From NCBI RefSeq assembly GCF_000720325.1, contig NZ_JOJM01000001.1, forward strand, positions 248,001 to 312,000: DNA of 64,000 nt, in the 5' to 3' direction. Origin of the DNA: Streptomyces sp. NRRL B-1347. Its GTDB lineage: Bacteria > Actinomycetota > Actinomycetes > Streptomycetales > Streptomycetaceae. The position numbers and the translations under genes are program-made. Shown in pieces: positions 41,908 to 50,692 of this stretch. The notes beneath the pieces were generated by a model. It saw nothing but the letters and a program-made list of their open reading frames with translations. It did no database searches and was not told the DNA's origin. The stretch's first letter is position 1, and every line of letters starts with the position of its first letter.

Positions 41908-43122
41908 CTAGGAGTGCGGGGCCGGTGCCCGGTGGACGAAGAGGGAGTCGCCGGCGATCGCGCGGGCGGCGTCGGCGGTGGCGCCGAGCACGGCGGCGAA
42001 CGGGAAGGGCACCTCGTGCCCGACGAGCGGATGCGCGACGTCGGACGCGGTGAAGCGCCCGTCGAGCAGGGCGAGATGGGGGCGTACGAAGACGTCGCCG
42101 CCCGCGCCCTCGACGACCGCGGGCTCGCGGGTGAGCAGCCGGTCCCCGGCGCGCAGGAGGGTGCGGAGGTGGGCGGTGGCGCGCTCGGCCTCGCCGGGGT
42201 CGCGGAAGGCGGTGAGCGGCCAGTCGGGGGCGGCGGGGTCGGGGGCGGGCCCCGGGTGCAGTGCGTCGAGCGCGGTGGCCAGGGCCTTCGCCACCGGCTC
42301 GGGGTCGGCGTCCAGGCACACCACCGTGCGCACGTTGCGGCAGAACCGGCCCGAGTCGGCGGCGACGAGCGGCAGCAGCCAGGCCACCGCGTCCTCGACC
42401 GGCAGGCCCGGCGGCACCAGGGCGCAGCCGCGCCCCGGCCCGTGCAGGGTGAGGGTCGGCGCGTCCCGCATCGAGGCGGCGAGCCCGGCGCCGCCGTACA
42501 CGACGTGCCGGTCGGTGAGCTTCACCAGGCCGTGCAGGTCGCGCTGTCCGGTCGGGTACAGGCCGATCCGCTCCGCGGGCCAGTCCGCCGCGAGCAGCGC
42601 CGCGACCAGGCGGGCCGCCGACAGCGGCTCGCGGCGGCTCGGCCGCACCCACACCGCCGCCGAGCGCTCGGCCTGGTCGAGCACGGAGTCCAGGCAGGTG
42701 AAGGTGTTGCCGGGCAGGGCCACCAGAGCGAGCGCGTCGTCGTGGTCCTGGACCTCCCGGTGGGCGACGCCTTCGGACAGCATCGCGCACCAGCGCTCGA
42801 CCAGCGGGCCCGGAAGCCCCGCGCTCTGCCACAGCGCCGTGCGGAACGCCGCCGCGCTCTGCGGGCCGAGGCCGCCCACGGTCACCGTGCCGTGCGCGAA
42901 CAGCTCCAGGGCGGCGCGGACCCGCGCCCGGCGGTCGGTCAGCGGCACGAGGGCCGTCCGGGCGGTGCGCCACCAGCGGCGGTCGGCGTGCGCCACGATC
43001 TCCGGTACGAGCGCGAGACGGCGGGCGGGCGTCCCCGGCAGGGCCGCCGTGTCCAGGGACTCCTGCCACGCGCCCCGGCGGAAGGCGGAGACGACGGCCG
43101 GGCGGTCCGGCGCGGCGGTCAC
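41908..43122 (-). CDS. LuxC-like acyl reductase (aldehyde dehydrogenase fold)
   Basis: A 404-residue protein with the LuxC/ALDH-superfamily pattern: ALVALPGNTFTCLDSVL at the nucleotide-binding strand, VYGGAGLAASM, and the putative catalytic Cys in SGRFCRNVRTVVCLD (about residue 260). LuxC-type enzymes reduce an acyl thioester to aldehyde with NADPH. Start GTG 43122 overlaps the stop of the hydrolase-aminotransferase gene (GTGA) with GGAG 5 nt upstream; the long frame continuing to 44676 is the shadow of that gene. With the LuxE-like gene it forms a complete carboxylate reductase pair. Confidence 0.82.
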   Translation of the reverse strand: MTAAPDRPAVVSAFRRGAWQESLDTAALPGTPARRLALVPEIVAHADRRWWRTARTALVPLTDRRARVRAALELFAHGTVTVGGLGPQSAAAFRTALWQSAGLPGPLVERWCAMLSEGVAHREVQDHDDALALVALPGNTFTCLDSVLDQAERSAAVWVRPSRREPLSAARLVAALLAADWPAERIGLYPTGQRDLHGLVKLTDRHVVYGGAGLAASMRDAPTLTLHGPGRGCALVPPGLPVEDAVAWLLPLVAADSGRFCRNVRTVVCLDADPEPVAKALATALDALHPGPAPDPAAPDWPLTAFRDPGEAERATAHLRTLLRAGDRLLTREPAVVEGAGGDVFVRPHLALLDGRFTASDVAHPLVGHEVPFPFAAVLGATADAARAIAGDSLFVHRAPAPHS

Positions 43123-45218
43123 GACAGCTCCTCCCGCAGGGCGGCGACCACCCGCGTCTGCTCGGCCCGGGTGAGCGTCGGGTACAGCGGCAGGGCGATG
43201 TGGTGGCGCGCGAACCAACGCGCCTGCTCGTAGGGGCCCTCCGCGTCCGCGGGCCGGGCCGTGTCCGCGAAGTACGGCTGGTCGCACAGCAGGTGGTCGT
43301 ACACCTCGCCCGCGAGGGCCACGCCGTGCCGCTCCCGAAGCCGCTTCTTCAGCAGCGCCCGGTCGACGGGCGCCTCCGGGTAGGCGAGGTACTTGTAGTA
43401 GTTGCTGCGGCTTTCGGACGGCACCGCGTGCGCGCGCAGGCCCGGCACGTCGGCGAGCAGCTCGTCGTACCCGAGGGCGAGGTCGCGCCGTGCCGCCAGG
43501 GTCCTGCCGAAGCGCTCCAGGTCGACCGAGCCGACGGCGGCGTGCAGTTCGCTCATGCGCCAGTTGCCGCCGGGCCGGTCGTGCAGCGTGGAGCCCTGGG
43601 CGCTCTTGCCGTGGTCGCGCCAGCGCCGCACCTGCTCGGCGTCGGGGGCCGCGCAGGTGACCAGGCCGCCCTCGCCGCTGACCGCGACCTTCGTGGGAAA
43701 GAAGGAGAACGCCCCGAACCGGCCGAAGGAGCCCGCGAACCCGCCGTTCAGGGTGGCGCCGAGCGCGTGCGCGGCGTCCTCCACGACCGGTACGCCGCGC
43801 TCCGCGCACAGCGCGAGCACCTCCGTGAGGGACGGCGGGACGATGCCGCCGATGTGCACGGGAAGGACCGCCGCCGTGTCCGGGTGGCGGTCGAGCGCGG
43901 CCCGCAGCGCGTCCGGGGCCAGGCCGAGCCCGTCCAGCTCGATGTCCACGAACCGCACGGCCGCGCCCGCTCGCACCGCGGCCGCCGCCGTCGCGAAGAA
44001 CGTGTTCACCGGCACGAGCACGGTGCGGTCCGCCACGCCGATGACCCGCAGGGCGATCTCCAGGGCCGCGGCGCCGGACGCCACGGCCACGCCCTCGACG
44101 CCCGTCCAGCTCCGCGAGAGCTCCTCGAAGCGGGTCAGTTCGGGGCCCTGCGTGAGGTGGCCGGAGGCGAGTGCCGCGTCCACGCGGTCGAGGACCGCCC
44201 GCCGGTCGGCGACGTCGAAGTGGATGCGCTGCGCGGGGACGTCGGCGGGCGCGGCGGCGGGCCCCGACAGGGTCCGGGTGAAGAAGGCGGTGGCGTGGCC
44301 CACGTGCGTGCCGTGGCCCATCGCCAGCTCGTGGACCTCCAGATCGCCACCGGCCGACGCGTAGGCGCGCCGGACGGCGTCGGCCGCGGCGCGCGCGTCG
44401 GCCGGTTCCAGGAAGGAGTCGGCGGTGCCGTACTGGAGCTGGAGCGGGGCGGGGGCGAGCGCGCCGTACAGGTCGGGCAGGTCGGCGTACTCCAGGACGC
44501 CCGGCAGGACGGCGCCCTCGTAGCCGGTGAGCAGCCGGGCGAACAGGGCCGGGTAGCTGCCCAGGTGGCTGGCCGCGCAGACCGGCAGCGGCCGGGGCGC
44601 GAGCAGCGCGGAGTGCAGGGCGACCGCCGCGCCCAGGCTGTGCCCGAACACCCCGACGCGGCCGGGGTCGGCCCACGGATGCCCGGTCAGGACGTCCAGG
44701 GCGCCGAGCGCGTCGCCGACGAGCGCGCCGAGCAGCGAGCGGCCCGTCAGCGCGAACGCGTGGGCGAGCAGGGCCCCCTCGTCCCGCCCCGCGCGGCGCT
44801 CCTCGTCGAGGCCGCCGCCGATGCCGTGCTCGAAGGACAGCGTGACGAACCCGGCGCGGGCGAGGTGCTCGGCGACGTTCCGGTCGGGAAAGTCCGGAGG
44901 CGTCTCGCCGGTGAGCTGTTCCATCCGAGCGTTCTTGCCGCCGAGGACGAGCACCGCGGGGAGGGGCGGTGCGACGTCCGCGGGGGCGGTGACGGTGCCG
45001 TGGAAGGTGCCGCGCAGGGGGGAGGCGAAGGCCAGCCGCTCGCGGCGCAGGCCGTCCGCGGTGGTCGTGGCGGTGGTGGTCGTGGTCAGGGGGGTCCGCT
45101 CGACGCGGGCGAGGCGCTGCACGACGGCGCGGAGTTCGCGGGACCAGGGGGTGTGGGGCGGGGCGAAGCGCAGGGCGGGCCCCGCCGTGAGCAGGTGGTG
45201 CAGGTGAGTGGACTGCAT
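43119..45218 (-). CDS. Fusion of alpha/beta hydrolase and DegT/DnrJ/EryC1/StrS aminotransferase
   Basis: A 699-residue two-domain protein. About residues 50-330 are an alpha/beta hydrolase of dienelactone-hydrolase/acyl-hydrolase type: VLVLGGKNARMEQLTGE, nucleophile elbow GVFGHSLGAAVAL (about 193), YGTADSFLEPADA for the acid and HELAMGHGTH for the His. About 336-699 are a PLP-dependent DegT-type aminotransferase: VASGAAALEIALRVIG, VPVNTFFAT, VEDAAHALGA, and the PLP Lys in SFFPTKVAVSGEGG (about 509). No frameshift or internal stop separates them. It is coupled to the LuxC-like gene. Inferred role: transaminate the aldehyde formed by LuxC/LuxE and hydrolyse a thioester or ester. Confidence 0.85.
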   Translation of the reverse strand: MQSTHLHHLLTAGPALRFAPPHTPWSRELRAVVQRLARVERTPLTTTTTATTTADGLRRERLAFASPLRGTFHGTVTAPADVAPPLPAVLVLGGKNARMEQLTGETPPDFPDRNVAEHLARAGFVTLSFEHGIGGGLDEERRAGRDEGALLAHAFALTGRSLLGALVGDALGALDVLTGHPWADPGRVGVFGHSLGAAVALHSALLAPRPLPVCAASHLGSYPALFARLLTGYEGAVLPGVLEYADLPDLYGALAPAPLQLQYGTADSFLEPADARAAADAVRRAYASAGGDLEVHELAMGHGTHVGHATAFFTRTLSGPAAAPADVPAQRIHFDVADRRAVLDRVDAALASGHLTQGPELTRFEELSRSWTGVEGVAVASGAAALEIALRVIGVADRTVLVPVNTFFATAAAAVRAGAAVRFVDIELDGLGLAPDALRAALDRHPDTAAVLPVHIGGIVPPSLTEVLALCAERGVPVVEDAAHALGATLNGGFAGSFGRFGAFSFFPTKVAVSGEGGLVTCAAPDAEQVRRWRDHGKSAQGSTLHDRPGGNWRMSELHAAVGSVDLERFGRTLAARRDLALGYDELLADVPGLRAHAVPSESRSNYYKYLAYPEAPVDRALLKKRLRERHGVALAGEVYDHLLCDQPYFADTARPADAEGPYEQARWFARHHIALPLYPTLTRAEQTRVVAALREELS

Positions 45219-45308
45219 GCGGGTCTCGTTCGCTCCTGTGGGTGCGGGTGGTCGGCCTTCGCGGGGCGCCCCGGGCCCGCCCCTTCTCCGGAACGACGCC
45301 GGGACCGA

Positions 45309-45331
45309 CCCGCCCCGGACGACGGGGCGGG
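45309..45331 (-). terminator. Hairpin downstream of the radical SAM gene
   Basis: CCCGCCCCG and CGGGGCGGG form a 9-bp stem around a 5-nt loop, 62 bp past the radical SAM stop on the minus strand. It may terminate or attenuate transcription before the hydrolase-aminotransferase gene. Confidence 0.55.
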
Positions 45332-45343
45332 CGGGTACCTGGA

Positions 45344-45396
45344 GGTCCTGACGTCCGGGCGTCCTGACGTCCCGTCCGGGCGTCCTGACGTCCTAG
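45344..45396. repeat. Three GTCCTGACGTC repeats
   Basis: The word GTCCTGACGTC occurs three times (45345, 45361, 45382) with GACGTC palindromes, overlapping the end of the radical SAM gene and the gap behind it. Could be slippage or a protein-binding array. Confidence 0.6.
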
Positions 45397-46598
45397 ACGA
45401 AGTCGGCGTGCAAGGTCTCGGGGACCTCGACCGCGTAGGCGTCAAGGGCCTCGTCCAGCTTGATCTGGCCGCGCTTGAGCAGTTCGAGCAGCTCGTTCTG
45501 CGGCCGGTAGAAGCAGGACTTGCAGAGGTCGGTGCGGCGGGGGTTGGAGGCCTCCCACTCGGCGCGCGGACCGCCCTCCAGGACCTGGGGGTACCCGAGG
45601 TCGACGACGTCGCCGATGCGGTAGCGGCTGTTGAGGTGCACCTGCGGGCAGGGGTACAGATGGCCGTCCGCCCCGACGGCGGTCACGAAGCGGCTGTAGT
45701 GGCAGCGCTCGAAGTCGCCCTCGACCTCCTCGACCTGGTCCATCGGGCCCCGGTCGAGCTTCGGCACCGACACCTCGAAGGCGTCCGTGGACAGCGCGGA
45801 GGCCGCGACGAGGGAGTCGGAGATCTCCTCCATGACGGTCTCGATGGTCTCGTGCCCCATCGCGCTGTAGAACTCGGGCTCGAAGCGGACGTAGTGCGCC
45901 CCGGACTCGTGGGCGATGCGGGCCGCCGACACGATCTCGCGGTAGTTCTGCATCGTGATCACGTAGTTGAACCCGATGCGGAAGTCCGGTGCGACCGCGT
46001 TCGCGCGCAGCCGGCCGATGTTCTCTATGAACTTCGAGAACGTCTGCTCGCGGTCGCGCGTGATGTCGTTGAACGTGGCCTCCGTGCCCGCGTTCATGCC
46101 GACCCGCACCCAGGTGTGGGTGTTGATGACGGTGTCGGCGACCTTGGGGCGGCCGAGCCGGGAGCCGTTGGTGATGAGGCCGATGTGCAGGCCCACCTCG
46201 TGCCCGGCGTTGCAGATGTCCGCGTAGCCCGGGTGGATGGTGCACTCGCCGCTGCCGCAGAAGGTCACGGCGCGGCCGTCGTTCTCGGCGAACTCCTTGA
46301 GCAGGTTGATCGCCTTGTCGGTGGTGATGGAGTCCTTGAACGAGAACAGGTCGTAGAACTGCTCCTCGTTCGGCGAATGGAAGTTGCAGAAATTGCAACG
46401 CATATTGCAGGCGCCCATGATGCCGATCCGCATGTGGACCGGTTTGATCTCCTCGTCCGCCACGAATCGACGGAGCAGATCGCGGTGGGCCAGGACCTTT
46501 TGGGGGGAGTGTGCTTGATCGAGGCTGACGTCGGGGAGGCCCTCGCCGTTGCGGGGCGCGGCCATTCCGATATCGCGGACACCTTCAGTGCTGTTCAC
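45393..46598 (-). CDS. Radical SAM protein with SPASM-type C-terminal cluster region
   Basis: A 401-residue radical SAM enzyme. The [4Fe-4S] motif CNMRCNFC gives Cys64, Cys68 and Cys71. FCGSGECTIHPG is the GGE-like SAM-binding segment. The C-terminal part has further cysteines (ERCHYSRF, YPCPQVHLN, DLCKSCFYRPQNE) typical of SPASM/twitch auxiliary clusters. Start GTG 46598 is chosen because GGAGGGG lies 5 nt upstream; the longer frame to 46715 has no support. It is the first minus-strand gene of the biosynthetic locus. Substrate unknown; SPASM enzymes modify peptides or sugars/aminocyclitols. Confidence 0.87.
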   Translation of the reverse strand: MNSTEGVRDIGMAAPRNGEGLPDVSLDQAHSPQKVLAHRDLLRRFVADEEIKPVHMRIGIMGACNMRCNFCNFHSPNEEQFYDLFSFKDSITTDKAINLLKEFAENDGRAVTFCGSGECTIHPGYADICNAGHEVGLHIGLITNGSRLGRPKVADTVINTHTWVRVGMNAGTEATFNDITRDREQTFSKFIENIGRLRANAVAPDFRIGFNYVITMQNYREIVSAARIAHESGAHYVRFEPEFYSAMGHETIETVMEEISDSLVAASALSTDAFEVSVPKLDRGPMDQVEEVEGDFERCHYSRFVTAVGADGHLYPCPQVHLNSRYRIGDVVDLGYPQVLEGGPRAEWEASNPRRTDLCKSCFYRPQNELLELLKRGQIKLDEALDAYAVEVPETLHADFV

Positions 46599-46801
46599 GA
46601 ACCCCTCCACGCGCTTTTGGCGGTGTTTAGCGTTGTCCGAGCGACCTTTGTGACGGTAGGAGAGCGCTTCCAGAAGTGTCAATGGGTCTAGACAACCAGG
46701 AAGTTGAGTAAACATCTACCGCGCCATCGATTCAGGCCAAATGTGCCAAGCACTTGTTCGTGTCATGTGCCAATGACGGAAGCGCTGGTGGGGCTATGTC
46801 A

Positions 46802-46817
46802 CTTAGGCGGGCCTAAG
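46802..46817 (-). terminator. Short hairpin after the binding-protein gene
   Basis: CTTAGGC and GCCTAAG form a perfect 7-bp stem with a GG loop, 23 bp past the stop of the binding-protein gene on the minus strand. It separates that operon from the radical SAM locus. The 241-bp gap 46599-46839 otherwise has relatively AT-richer sequence and no gene. Confidence 0.55.
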
Positions 46818-46839
46818 CGCGTTGGATGAGCGGTGAACT

Positions 46840-48441
46840 TCAGGGGCAGGGGTACGTGAACGTGTCCTCGAAGGTCCGGTACGTCTTCCCCGCGCCGCCG
46901 CGCCCTTGTGCCGGGTACTCGATCACCGGTACGGGCTTGCAGATCGGCCACTGGTGGGTCTCGGGCGACTGCTCGAAGGCGTACGTGCCCGCGGCGCCCT
47001 GCAGGCAGTTGGTGCACAGCAGGCGCCCGTCCCGCTCGACGATGCCCGCGTTGATCAGGGTGTTGTAGACATCGTCCTTCGTCGGCGTGCTCGCGGGAGC
47101 GGGCGTCCCCCCGCCGCTCCCGGCCTTGTCGTTTGCTTCGGAGTACGACCTGTCGTACGCGTTGGAAAGCAGCGTGAACGCGTCGTGGTACATGATCGCG
47201 TAGCCGTCGTCGAGGGGCTTCTCGCCGATGCCGTACCGCTCGTCGAGGTCGTTGAAGACCCGCAGGAAGCCGCCGAGGCCCGCCGGGGCGCCCTTGGCGG
47301 GCAGCCCGCGCGGCGTCCACCAGGCGGGCGTGACCGAGGACGCCGCCACGATCCGCGTCTTCGTCTCCCGCAGCATCCCGGTGAGTTCGTCCGTGGTCAG
47401 CGTCGGCTCCAGGCCGATGCCCACTTTCAGGATGCGCACGGGGCGGCTGCGGTCGCAAGAGGGCTCCTGCGACAGGCGTTTCACCAGAGCGGGCAGGTCC
47501 TGGTCGCGGCCCGCGAAGAACACCGTGTCGGATTCGGTGAGGCAGATCTTCTGCGCGGCGGACTGGAATCGCTGCGGGATACCGGCGGCGGGCCCGGTCG
47601 AGCCGAGGTAGGAGGCCGAGCGCTGACGCAGTCCGTACGCCGCGCCGAATTTCTTCTGCAGCAGCCGGTGCAGATTGCGCGAGTACACGTCGTCGGGACG
47701 GCTGTCGTATACAAGGAACCCATTCTTGTCACCCCGGTTCCGCTTCAGATAGTGATCGAGCGCGTCCACGAACATGCTGTTGTTCGGTGAGGTCTTGAAG
47801 AAGTACGCGGCGTTCATGTCGGCGGAGGTGATGACCGGGCCCACCGTCGCGATGCGCCGCGCGCTCAGCGCCTTCATCGCGTCCCGGGTCTCGGGCGTGC
47901 TGCTCGGCAGGCCCATCACGCCGACGAGGGGCGAGCGCCGGTCGTCCACGAGCTGCGCCAGGTCGTCGACGACCGGCTCCCACTGGTCCAGGTCCTTGCC
48001 GTCGGGCGCCATCAGGAGCTGGTAGTGCGGCCCGCTGCCGCTGTTGGCCCGCAGCTGGGCGGCGTGCGCCCCCGCCAGGGCCCGGCGGATCATCGCCGCC
48101 GTCATGGCGCTCGCGTCGTCCGACGTGAAGGGCATCATCAGCGCGATCCGGCCGTACGGCATGGGGGCCTGCCCCTGCTCGGGGTCCTCCCAGGCGCGCT
48201 CGACGCGGGCGTTCTCGTCGGCGACGGCACGGATCAGCCCGTCGAGTTCCTCGTCCCCGTCGAAGGCGCTCTCCGTGACGCCCACGCACTCCCCGCCGTG
48301 CTTCTCCAGGCCGCCCGGGCAGTCTTCTGGGCGCAGCACCAGGTAGACGATCACGCCGACGGCGATCAGGACCAGCGGCACCACGATCGCGACGATCTTG
48401 TCGAGGGGGCCGAACCCGTTGCGGCGGCGGCTCAGACGCAT
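46840..48441 (-). CDS. Membrane-anchored type 1 periplasmic-binding-like protein
   Basis: A 533-residue protein with one N-terminal membrane anchor (IVAIVVPLVLIAVGVIVYLVL, about residues 17-37) and an extracellular receptor-like ligand-binding fold (leucine/ANF-receptor type): IALMMPFTSDDASAMT, SPLVGVMGLPSSTPETRDAM, IATVGPVITSADMN and VFFAGRDQDLPALVKRLS. C-terminal cysteines (LLCTNCLQG) may form a disulfide. No ABC permease is linked. It is 6 bp downstream of a large P-loop ATPase gene, so the pair may form a sensing system rather than a transporter. Confidence 0.8.
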   Translation of the reverse strand: MRLSRRRNGFGPLDKIVAIVVPLVLIAVGVIVYLVLRPEDCPGGLEKHGGECVGVTESAFDGDEELDGLIRAVADENARVERAWEDPEQGQAPMPYGRIALMMPFTSDDASAMTAAMIRRALAGAHAAQLRANSGSGPHYQLLMAPDGKDLDQWEPVVDDLAQLVDDRRSPLVGVMGLPSSTPETRDAMKALSARRIATVGPVITSADMNAAYFFKTSPNNSMFVDALDHYLKRNRGDKNGFLVYDSRPDDVYSRNLHRLLQKKFGAAYGLRQRSASYLGSTGPAAGIPQRFQSAAQKICLTESDTVFFAGRDQDLPALVKRLSQEPSCDRSRPVRILKVGIGLEPTLTTDELTGMLRETKTRIVAASSVTPAWWTPRGLPAKGAPAGLGGFLRVFNDLDERYGIGEKPLDDGYAIMYHDAFTLLSNAYDRSYSEANDKAGSGGGTPAPASTPTKDDVYNTLINAGIVERDGRLLCTNCLQGAAGTYAFEQSPETHQWPICKPVPVIEYPAQGRGGAGKTYRTFEDTFTYPCP

Positions 48442-48447
48442 GCTTCC

Positions 48448-50604
48448 TCACAGTTCCGGCAGCGGCAGGGGACGCTTGTCGCGGGCGGCGGCCGGCCAGG
48501 TGCGGGCGGCCTGGCTGAGCACGGCCCGCCACGTCTGGTGGCGAAGGGAGAGGAACCCGAGCTCGGCCCCGATGTCGTCGCACAGGTCGGCTTCCGGCTC
48601 CGCCGTCGCGTCGGACAGGTACCACAGGCCGTGCAGCAGCCTGTTGATGCAGCGGTCGATCTCGTCTATGTCGCGGTAGCGGTCGTCGTGCGCGCCCGCG
48701 GCCATCGCGGCCCGGTCGTCGTCCCAGTCGGCCGCGGGCGGCGCCGGTGCCGTCGCCGCGTACCGCAGACAGGCCAGCCAGCGCAGCGCGCTGAGCCGGT
48801 CCTGTTCTGCCTGGAACTCCTCGGAAAGGGCGGCCACCACCGTCTTCGCGTCCCCGGCGGCGAGCGTGTGCCGCAGCGCGTCGGCCTCGCTGTCCTCGCC
48901 GCGCGTGGTGTGGTGGCGGCGCAGGAAGCCGTGCATCTCCTGCCAGCCGCGGCGCGACTCGGTGCCCCGCGAGGTGCGCCGGGCCTCGTGCACGAGCAGC
49001 GTGTGCAGCAGCGGATCGGCGGCGAGCGGCCGGTCCTGCGGGGTGTCCCGCTGCCAGTGCTCGGCCTCCAGGTAGTCGGCGGCGGCGTTCGCGGGCAGCT
49101 GCTCGGGGCCCTCCAGGCGCAGATGCGCGGCGAGGGCCTGCGCGGCCGTGCTGTCGCGGGCGAGCGACAGCGGCACGAGCCGGGCGCGCTGGTGCGGCGA
49201 CGGCAGGAGGCGCTCCAGGATCGCCTCGCTGACCGGGCGGCCGTCCCGGGTGGTCAGGTCGAGCAGCTCGCGCGGGGCGAGCGGAGCCGTGGCGGGCGCG
49301 GCCCGGGACGCGTGCTCCAGGACGGCGTCGCACAGCACCCGGCTGGCCAGCGGGTGCCCGCCGGTCAGGGTGTGCAGGGCGGACGCCAGATACGGGTGCA
49401 GCGGGGCGGACGCGGCGTCCAGCATCAGCAGCACGTCGTCGCGGCTGAGCGGGGTGAGCTCCACCACGACCAGGCCCGCGGACGGCGCGTGCCCCGTGCG
49501 CCGCCAGCCCGTGGTCGTGACCAGGTCGGGCAGTTCCCGGTGGAGCGCGTCGGTGGCGTCCGGGGGCGCATCGCCGAGGCGGGTCGCGACGACGACGAGC
49601 GGGTCGTGGCGGGCGGCGCCGGGCCGCGCCCGGTACTCCAGGACGAGCTCGACCAGGCGGGCCCCGGCGGGGGAGTGCGTGTTGTCGAGCAGGGCGAGCG
49701 GGCGCGGGTCGCGGTTCAGGCGCTGCCACCGGGTGCGGGAGGCGGCGACGTCCTCCAGGAAGGCGTGCACGAGGGTCTGCTCGGCGGCGAGCCGGTAGTC
49801 GCCGCCCCGGTGGAACCAGTCGGCGAGGCGGGCCAGGCCCTCAAGGCCGCCGTGGCCGCCCTGGCCGCCCTGGCCCTCGTGTCCTTCGGGGGCCGCGCCG
49901 CGGCTCTCGGGCGTCTCGGCGTACCGGTCCTGGTACCACTGGCGCAGCGGGGCGGCGCCGCGGGCGCGGGTGTACCGCTCGAAGTACTCGGCGAGCACGG
50001 CGCGCACGACGGCGTGGGCGTCGGCCCCCGCCGCCGCGGCTCCGGATCCCGAACCTCCGGATCCCGAACCTCCGGACGCAGCAGCTCTGGACCCCGCGGC
50101 TCCGGATCCCGCGTCTCCGGATCCTGCGAGCCGTGCCCGCACCCGCGTGTCCCACTTCTGCGCGACCGCGGGCTCGGGCCCCGACTCCAGCTGACAGGCC
50201 AGCAGGAGCCGGGCGATCCGCGCGATGGCGCGGGCCCGCTCCGCACGGCCTCCGGTGTATCCGCCGTAGACGGCGACGAGCCCCGGCAGGAGCAGCGGGA
50301 AGCGTCGGCTCACGTCGGGGGCGAGGGAGCACACCAGCTCCTCCAGGAGCTCGACGACGAGGTCCTGTGCCGCGGTGTCGACGCGGGCGAGCGGAAGGCG
50401 CCCCGCGTAGTGCCGTTCGAGCGCGGCCAGGACGGCGGTGCGCCCCGTGCCGTGCCGCCCGGTGAGGAGCACCAGCGGCAGGTCCTTGTCGTACTCCCAG
50501 GGCACGCGGGCGCGTTCGCCGTAGGCGAGGCCGGTGAGTCGTGGGACGAGGTGGTGCAGAAGCGGGTCGCGTGCGTACAGCCGAGGTGTTTCGGATGTGT
50601 GCAT
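48448..50604 (-). CDS. Large P-loop ATPase (STAND/AAA-like), partner of the binding-like protein
   Basis: A 718-residue protein with a Walker A VLLTGRHGTGRTAVL near the N-terminus and a DNTHSPAG/VVVATRLGD region where the B and sensor strands are expected. The C-terminal half is helical (LAADPLLHTLLVHEARR, RYRDIDEIDRCINRLL). Two low-complexity inserts are present: a GSG/Ala-rich run near residues 170-205 and an EGHEGQGGQGGHGG run. ATG 50604 is the likely start; the ribosome site is weak and an upstream start to 50652 is possible. Function not recognised beyond the ATPase fold. Confidence 0.72.
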   Translation of the reverse strand: MHTSETPRLYARDPLLHHLVPRLTGLAYGERARVPWEYDKDLPLVLLTGRHGTGRTAVLAALERHYAGRLPLARVDTAAQDLVVELLEELVCSLAPDVSRRFPLLLPGLVAVYGGYTGGRAERARAIARIARLLLACQLESGPEPAVAQKWDTRVRARLAGSGDAGSGAAGSRAAASGGSGSGGSGSGAAAAGADAHAVVRAVLAEYFERYTRARGAAPLRQWYQDRYAETPESRGAAPEGHEGQGGQGGHGGLEGLARLADWFHRGGDYRLAAEQTLVHAFLEDVAASRTRWQRLNRDPRPLALLDNTHSPAGARLVELVLEYRARPGAARHDPLVVVATRLGDAPPDATDALHRELPDLVTTTGWRRTGHAPSAGLVVVELTPLSRDDVLLMLDAASAPLHPYLASALHTLTGGHPLASRVLCDAVLEHASRAAPATAPLAPRELLDLTTRDGRPVSEAILERLLPSPHQRARLVPLSLARDSTAAQALAAHLRLEGPEQLPANAAADYLEAEHWQRDTPQDRPLAADPLLHTLLVHEARRTSRGTESRRGWQEMHGFLRRHHTTRGEDSEADALRHTLAAGDAKTVVAALSEEFQAEQDRLSALRWLACLRYAATAPAPPAADWDDDRAAMAAGAHDDRYRDIDEIDRCINRLLHGLWYLSDATAEPEADLCDDIGAELGFLSLRHQTWRAVLSQAARTWPAAARDKRPLPLPEL

Positions 50605-50692
50605 CTCGCCGGAAACCGCTCCTGTCCGTCGCTGTCCGTCGCTGCCTTCCACTGCCGTCCGCCGCCGGGGTGAACGGTGCCCTCCTTGCCGG

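Noticed and set aside
41908..44676. 922-codon frame suggesting a larger LuxC-like fusion protein
   Set aside because: The part upstream of 43122 is an out-of-frame reading of the DegT/hydrolase gene; GTG 43122 with GGAG is the proper start.
43200..46691. Plus-strand open frame of 1163 codons
   Set aside because: Antisense to the hydrolase-aminotransferase fusion and radical SAM genes; composition is low-complexity and without motifs.
48025..50673. Plus-strand open frame of 882 codons
   Set aside because: Shadow of the binding-like protein and ATPase genes.
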